Both the position numbers and the translations under genes were made by a program. From the NCBI GenBank assembly GCA_020831805.1, contig JAFIFX010000002.1, positions 310,001 to 374,000 of the forward strand: a stretch of 64,000 nt of DNA, read 5' to 3'. Positions 53,521 through 64,000 of this stretch are shown here, one piece after another. Each line of letters opens with the position of its first letter. The stretch's first letter is position 1. Below the pieces are notes generated by a model that did not search any database, was not told the origin of the DNA, and worked only from the letters and a program-made list of their open reading frames with translations. The DNA is from Planctomycetota bacterium (GTDB lineage Bacteria; Planctomycetota; Phycisphaerae; Phycisphaerales; UBA1924).

Positions 53521-54540
53521 ATGACCATGCCGCGAAGCAAGCGAATCATCGGGGCCGCCTTGGCCGGGGTCTTTGTTCTGGGTATTTCTCCGGCATGGTC
53601 CCAGCAAACCCGCCAGCCCCCGCGCAGCGCTGGCGTGCACGGAACCCAGGCGAACCAGGACCAGCCGGCGAGCCAGCCCCAGACCCAGAATCCTCAAAAT
53701 AGGGTCAACAACCCTGTGCGGGTCCCGAGCCGGACCGTCCGCGCACCGGGCGGGGGCGTTCGCGCTCCCGGCGGCGGCGTGCGGGCACCCGGCGGAGGGG
53801 TTCGTGCGCCGGGCGGTGGTGTCCGGGCTCCCGGGGCCGGGCAGCGCCCTGTCACCGTGCCGGACCAGACCCGCCCGGACCGTCCCGGCGTCCAGCCGCC
53901 GGGCCACGGGCACCCGGGCGGCGGGTGCAAGCACCACCACGGGTCGTGCCGCTGCGTGATCATCCCGCGGTACGGCTGGGGCTGGTGGGGCTTGAGCCGT
54001 GGATACGGCTGGTGGACCGTGCCGCGATCCGACCAGGGCGTGTGGGGGCCGTCCGGTCGTGAGTTCCAGGAAGAGCAGTTCCCCGAGCCCGATCCGCCGA
54101 CGGCCTACGAGATGGCCCGCGGCTGGATGGAGGCCGGGGACGCCAAGGCCGCCGTGGAGTGGTATGTCGAGCACCTGGACGAGAACCCGACGGACATCGC
54201 CGCGATGCGCGAGTACGCCGCGGCCCTGCTGGAAGCGGGCCGCTTCGGGGATGCGATCTCGATGATGGGCTATGTCTACGACATGGCCCCCGGGCTGGCG
54301 AACCGGCCGATGGGCCCGTCGTTCTGGGGCGATTCTCCCCTGCGGCTGCGTCGTTCGGTGGTTTCGGCGGTCCGGTACGCGCAGCGGTCGCCCTCGGGCA
54401 ACGCGTGGCTGACCGTGGCGGTGCTGATGCAGGCCGAGGGCCGGGACGGCGTGGCCCTGCGGATGGTCGACCGGGCGGCGGACGAGGGGTTGGCCCCCTC
54501 GGTGGCGGACCGGATGCGGACGCGTCTTTCCCGTCGCTGA
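53521..54540 (+). CDS. Secreted TPR-like protein with VRAPGGG repeats
   Basis: A 339-residue protein with a signal peptide (ALAGVFVLGISPAWS), a Gln/Pro-rich stretch, five tandem heptapeptides VRAPGGG (the last VRAPGAG; bases 53737-53841), a His/Cys-rich segment with KHHHGSCRC, a Trp/Gly-rich segment, and a C-terminal helical half with a TPR-like rhythm (AYEMARGWMEAGDAKAAVEW). Role unknown. GGAGG lies about 10 bases before the ATG; a second ATG is two codons later. The repeat codons differ in every copy, so the heptads are kept at protein level. Confidence 0.7.
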   Translation: MTMPRSKRIIGAALAGVFVLGISPAWSQQTRQPPRSAGVHGTQANQDQPASQPQTQNPQNRVNNPVRVPSRTVRAPGGGVRAPGGGVRAPGGGVRAPGGGVRAPGAGQRPVTVPDQTRPDRPGVQPPGHGHPGGGCKHHHGSCRCVIIPRYGWGWWGLSRGYGWWTVPRSDQGVWGPSGREFQEEQFPEPDPPTAYEMARGWMEAGDAKAAVEWYVEHLDENPTDIAAMREYAAALLEAGRFGDAISMMGYVYDMAPGLANRPMGPSFWGDSPLRLRRSVVSAVRYAQRSPSGNAWLTVAVLMQAEGRDGVALRMVDRAADEGLAPSVADRMRTRLSRR

Positions 54541-54573
54541 TCGGGGGAATGCAAATTCAGGGCCGGTCAGGGT

Positions 54574-54603
54574 TTGCCCTGTGGGCGGGGTGCGTGCTAG
54601 TGT
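54574..54603 (+). promoter_or_regulatory. Promoter of the rplK cluster
   Basis: TTGCCC (54574-54579), 18 bases, TAGTGT (54598-54603) preceded by TGC (extended -10). This gives a leader of about 110 bases before rplK, where autoregulation by L1 would be expected. Confidence 0.5.
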
Positions 54604-54721
54604 TGAGGCCCGGCTCACGCGGCGTGCGCGGGCGGGGCGACACACGAGAACCGATGGAACCACCCGGGAGCCGCCCTGAAGGCCGGGGCGGATCGAATCC
54701 GCGGGTGGGAGGTGGAGATCG

Positions 54722-55150
54722 ATGGCCAAGAAAGAAGTTACGCACGTATTCAAGATCATGGCCCCGGGCGGCCAGGCGACGCCCGCGCCGCCTCTGGGCC
54801 CCGTGCTGGGCGCCAAGGGCGTCAACCCGGGTCAGTTCATCCAGCAGTTCAACGCCGCGACGTCGAAGCTGAACGGCAAGGTGGTGGGCTGCATCATCAC
54901 GGCGTACTCGGACCGCTCGTTCGAGTTCGAGGTCAAGTCGTCGCCGGCGTCGGTGCTGATCAAGGAGGCCGCGGGGATCGAGAAGGGCTCGGGCGAGCCG
55001 AACACGAACCTCGTGGGCAAGATCACGTCCGACCAGGTCCGCAAGATCGCCGAGGAGAAGAAGGCGGACCTGAGCGCCGCTTCGATCGAGGCGGCGATGC
55101 GGATCATCGAAGGCCAGGCCCGTTCCATGGGCGTTACGGTGGAGGGCTGA
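54722..55150 (+). CDS. rplK: Ribosomal protein L11
   Basis: A 142-residue large-subunit protein of the GTPase-associated centre. PPLGPVLGAKGVNPGQFIQQ is the conserved N-terminal stretch, and SDQVRKIAEEKKADLSA is the rRNA-binding C-terminal part. GGAGGTGGAGATCG precedes the ATG. The four bases to rplA mark an operon. secE and nusG, usual upstream partners, are not found in the preceding sequence of this window. Confidence 0.98.
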   Translation: MAKKEVTHVFKIMAPGGQATPAPPLGPVLGAKGVNPGQFIQQFNAATSKLNGKVVGCIITAYSDRSFEFEVKSSPASVLIKEAAGIEKGSGEPNTNLVGKITSDQVRKIAEEKKADLSAASIEAAMRIIEGQARSMGVTVEG

Positions 55151-55153
55151 GCG

Positions 55154-55849
55154 ATGCCGAAGATGACCAAGCGCAGCAAGGACAACGTCAAGCTCGTCCC
55201 GACCAACCCCGTCGAGCCGAACGAGGCGTTCACGACGCTCAAGAAGTTCAAGGGCCCGAAGTTCGATCAGTCCGTGGAGGTGTGCCTGCACCTGGGGGTT
55301 GATGTGAAGCAGGCCGACCAGATGATCCGCGGCTCGGTGTCGCTGCCCAAGGGCATCGGCAAGAGCAAGCGGGTGGTGGCGTTCTGCGGCCAGGATCAGG
55401 TCCAGGCCTGCCTGGACGCCGGTGCGATCAAGGCCGGCGCCGAGGACCTGATGGCCGAGGTCGAGGGCGGGTGGATGGACTTTGATGTCGCCATCGCCAC
55501 GCCCGACATGATGCGAGTGATCTCGAAGCTCGGCAAGGTGCTCGGCCCGAAGGGGCTGATGCCCAGCCCGAAGAACGGGACCGTCACGCCGAAGGCTTCC
55601 GAGGCGGTCGCCGAGTTCGCGGCGGGCAAGGTGGAGTACCGCACCGACAAGGGCGGGAACATCCACGCGGTCATCGGGAAGATGAGCTTCCCGGAGGCCG
55701 ACCTGATCGAGAACTACAACCACTTCGTGTCGACGATCCAGAAGGCCCGGCCCTCGGCGGTCAAGGGCGAGTATGTCCGCGGGATCACTGTCTCGGGGAC
55801 CATGACGCCGGGCGTCCGCGTCGCGTACGCCAGCGCGGAGGCTGAGTGA
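55154..55849 (+). CDS. rplA: Ribosomal protein L1
   Basis: A 231-residue protein, the L1 stalk and often a repressor of its own operon. Visible blocks are FDQSVEVCLHLGVDVKQADQ, KLGKVLGPKGLMPSPKNGTV and the C-terminal GKMSFPEADLIENYNHFVST. The TGA overlaps the ATG of rplJ (TGATG), so translation of the next gene is coupled. Confidence 0.98.
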   Translation: MPKMTKRSKDNVKLVPTNPVEPNEAFTTLKKFKGPKFDQSVEVCLHLGVDVKQADQMIRGSVSLPKGIGKSKRVVAFCGQDQVQACLDAGAIKAGAEDLMAEVEGGWMDFDVAIATPDMMRVISKLGKVLGPKGLMPSPKNGTVTPKASEAVAEFAAGKVEYRTDKGGNIHAVIGKMSFPEADLIENYNHFVSTIQKARPSAVKGEYVRGITVSGTMTPGVRVAYASAEAE

Positions 55850-56391
55850 TGAGCAAGACCGTCAAGAACATGATCATCGAGGAGTACCGCGAGCGCGTCG
55901 GCGAGACGCAGGACGCGCTGGTCATCGGCCTGCGGGGCATCTCCTCCAATGACACCAACGCCATCCGCGCCGGGCTGGCCCAGAAGTCCATCCGCGTGAC
56001 CGTGGTCCGCAACAAGCTGTTCGGCCAGGCCTTCGGCGAGACCGGGCTCTCCCCGCTCTCCGAGCTGCTCAGCGGTGCGAACGCGCTGGCCTACGGCGGC
56101 GAGAGCGTCGTCGAGGTCGCCCGCGAGATCGTGGGACTGCTCAAGAAGTTCCCCGACATCGAGCTCAAGGGCGCGGTGCTGGACGGGCAGCTCTTCGAGG
56201 GCCAGGACGGCGTCGAGCGGCTGAGCAAGTTCCCCACGCGGGACGAGGCCATCGCCCAGGACGTCACCCTCATCCTCGGGCCCGGGCGCAAGCTCATGGC
56301 CTCGGTCAAGGGCCCCGGCTCGCAGATCGCCGGGCTCATCAAGGCCATCGAGGAGAAGCTCGAAAAGGGCGAGTCCATCGCCAAGGTGTGA
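55849..56391 (+). CDS. rplJ: Ribosomal protein L10
   Basis: A 180-residue protein, the base of the L7/L12 stalk. Blocks are MSKTVKNMIIEEYRERVGET, IRAGLAQKSIRVTVVRNKLF and a C-terminal helix ending AIEEKLEKGESIAKV that binds L7/L12 dimers. The ATG overlaps the rplA stop. The gap to rplL (184 bases) is longer than in most bacteria. Confidence 0.97.
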   Translation: MSKTVKNMIIEEYRERVGETQDALVIGLRGISSNDTNAIRAGLAQKSIRVTVVRNKLFGQAFGETGLSPLSELLSGANALAYGGESVVEVAREIVGLLKKFPDIELKGAVLDGQLFEGQDGVERLSKFPTRDEAIAQDVTLILGPGRKLMASVKGPGSQIAGLIKAIEEKLEKGESIAKV

Positions 56392-56575
56392 TCCGTTCGC
56401 GTCGGGCCCGTCCCCGCGGGGAGGCGTCCGGCGCGTTGCAAGACAACCCGTATCCACCCGACTGGCCCTGTTCGTCCGTGTCCATGACGCGGCCGGGGTT
56501 AAAGAGCCGAACGGTTCGGCCCCTCTCGGGTGGGCGAGTGAGCACGCGACGCGTGCTGTGTAAGGAAGTGAAGAC

Positions 56576-56980
56576 ATGTCCGACGAAACCAAGACCTTCG
56601 ACGCGAAGATTTCCGAGATGGGCGACAAGCTCGCCGGCCTGACCCTCAAGGAGGCCGTCGACCTGGCGGACTACATGAAGGAGACCTACGGCATCGAGGC
56701 CGCCGCGGGCGGCGCGGTCATGATGGCCGGCCCGGCCGGCGGCGACGCCGGCGCGGCCGCCGAAGAGAAGACCGACTTCGATGTGATCCTCAAGAGCCCC
56801 GGCGGGAACAAGATCGGCGTGATCAAGGTCGTCCGCGAGCTGACCGGCCTGGGTCTGAAGGAAGCCAAGGATCTGACCGAGACCGCCGGCGCGAAGATCA
56901 AGGAAGGCCTGGGCAAGGAAGAGGCCGAGCAGGTCGCCGCCAAGCTCAAGGAAGCCGGCGCCGAGGTCGAGCTGGCCTGA
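56576..56980 (+). CDS. rplL: Ribosomal protein L7/L12
   Basis: A 134-residue stalk protein. The N-terminal dimerisation part, an Ala/Gly hinge ([20 protein letters not shown]), and the C-terminal factor-binding domain [34 protein letters not shown] are all visible. AAGGAAG lies about 10 bases before the ATG. The 56392-56575 gap before it holds no clear promoter or known leader. Confidence 0.98.
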   Translation: MSDETKTFDAKISEMGDKLAGLTLKEAVDLADYMKETYGIEAAAGGAVMMAGPAGGDAGAAAEEKTDFDVILKSPGGNKIGVIKVVRELTGLGLKEAKDLTETAGAKIKEGLGKEEAEQVAAKLKEAGAEVELA

Positions 56981-57455
56981 TTGTCCCGGACGGGATGCCG
57001 CGGGCGGCGCGTGTCGGCCGTTCGCGGGTATTCAAGATTCGAAGTCCGGCTCCACCTGTGTTTGTGGAGCGGGGCGGAGACACACCTGCCCGGCGGGCCG
57101 AAGAGGCCCGGCGGGCGGTTTCAGACGGGCGGGGTGCCCGTTTGCACGGATCGTGTTCGGGGCATTTGGTGCCCGCTTGTCCCGGGACGGGCCGTGTCGA
57201 TCGATAGGGCGCAGCGCTGGAGTCGAGGCGTTGGAGACACTTGGAGCATGCGGGGACGGACGCTCTCTGGGGCGTTGTCCTAGGTTCACGGCGTGCCGGG
57301 GCGGATCCCGGGGCGTCGGTGGCCCGGGCATGGGCCGGTGTCTAGACTTGGGAATCGGCGGAAACTTGGGCATAACAACAGTTTGACACACCATCGCGCG
57401 CCCGCGCCTTGACAGCGGCGGCGGCAGCGCGATCGAAACCATCGTGAGGAACCTG
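56981..57455 (+). promoter_or_regulatory. rpoB leader and promoter region
   Basis: No gene. It contains a GC hairpin CGGGCC/GGCCCG around 57096-57115, a TAGACT -10-like hexamer at 57343-57348, and TTGACA at 57383-57388 and 57409-57414 without good -10 partners. The TAGACT would give an rpoB leader of about 100 bases. Which of these is used cannot be told. Confidence 0.4.
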
Positions 57456-61304
<3,849 letters not shown>

Positions 61305-61403
61305 CCCGACGGACTGAACCCGCGCCTCGCGGGGGCGCTCACCACCCCGCCGCGTATTGACCGACAGCATGATGCCCTTGCCGCCCCGGCGGGAGAGACC
61401 AAT

Positions 61404-64000
<2,597 letters not shown>

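Noticed and set aside
53737-53841. CRISPR-like or VNTR DNA repeat
   Set aside because: The units are coding heptapeptides whose DNA differs in each copy, with no spacers.

Overview
The window is a high-GC bacterial chromosome segment that looks like a planctomycete of the class Phycisphaerae. The support is the mix of families: secreted proteins with the short Cys-Pro ... Gly-Cys-Pro dockerin-type C-terminus (GC-type dockerin), a PEP-CTERM-like protein, several H-Xn-DG type prepilin-like proteins, an ECF sigma factor of the planctomycete-rich TIGR02999-like kind, and membrane proteins carrying a CxxCxYDL...CPECG zinc ribbon. The assignment to class is inference; the gene families are read from the sequence.

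Layout. 1-9.6 kb: a pair of M14-type carboxypeptidase genes (the first cut by the window edge), a CsbD-like stress protein, tRNA-Glu, nadD converging on metK, a membrane zinc-ribbon protein and purM. 9.7-20.5 kb: an XRE-cupin regulator with repeated sites in front of it, a lipoprotein, ispF, gdhA, ftsH, and a tightly overlapped operon rmuC - zinc-ribbon membrane protein - HExxH protein. 20.8-24.9 kb: a receiver-like gene, groES, a 72-residue protein, groEL, then a strikingly AT-rich unknown gene that is probably acquired. 25-27.6 kb: a repeat-rich accessory stretch holding three short minus-strand genes (EEP-family nuclease/phosphatase, DUF2200, DUF1328). 27.6-32.4 kb: small proteins and a guanidinium exporter (gdx) preceded by what looks like a guanidine-II riboswitch. 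32.4-46.6 kb: surface and secreted proteins (two dockerin proteins and an S74 fibre protein in one operon, a PEP-CTERM protein, a beta-solenoid-like protein, a third dockerin protein) interspersed with an ECF sigma factor, mraZ, a peptidyl-prolyl isomerase, a pseudopilin, a glycosyltransferase and an amidohydrolase. 46.7-52.8 kb: four paralogous prepilin-like genes in a row, interrupted by a glycine-rich RRM protein and a small zinc-ribbon protein. 54.5-64 kb: the classic rplK-rplA-rplJ-rplL-rpoB-rpoC cluster, with rpoC cut by the window end.

Two patterns run across the window. Several genes without a Shine-Dalgarno sequence have a TAnnnT hexamer 6-7 bases before the start codon, the signature of leaderless transcription. 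Other genes have TAGACT-like -10 hexamers at normal promoter distance. The most rewarding places for follow-up are the guanidine-II riboswitch, the leaderless set, the four-gene prepilin array, the two nearly identical dockerin cassettes in the S74 operon, and the AT-rich gene behind groEL. No CRISPR array, rRNA, insertion sequence or complete prophage was seen.
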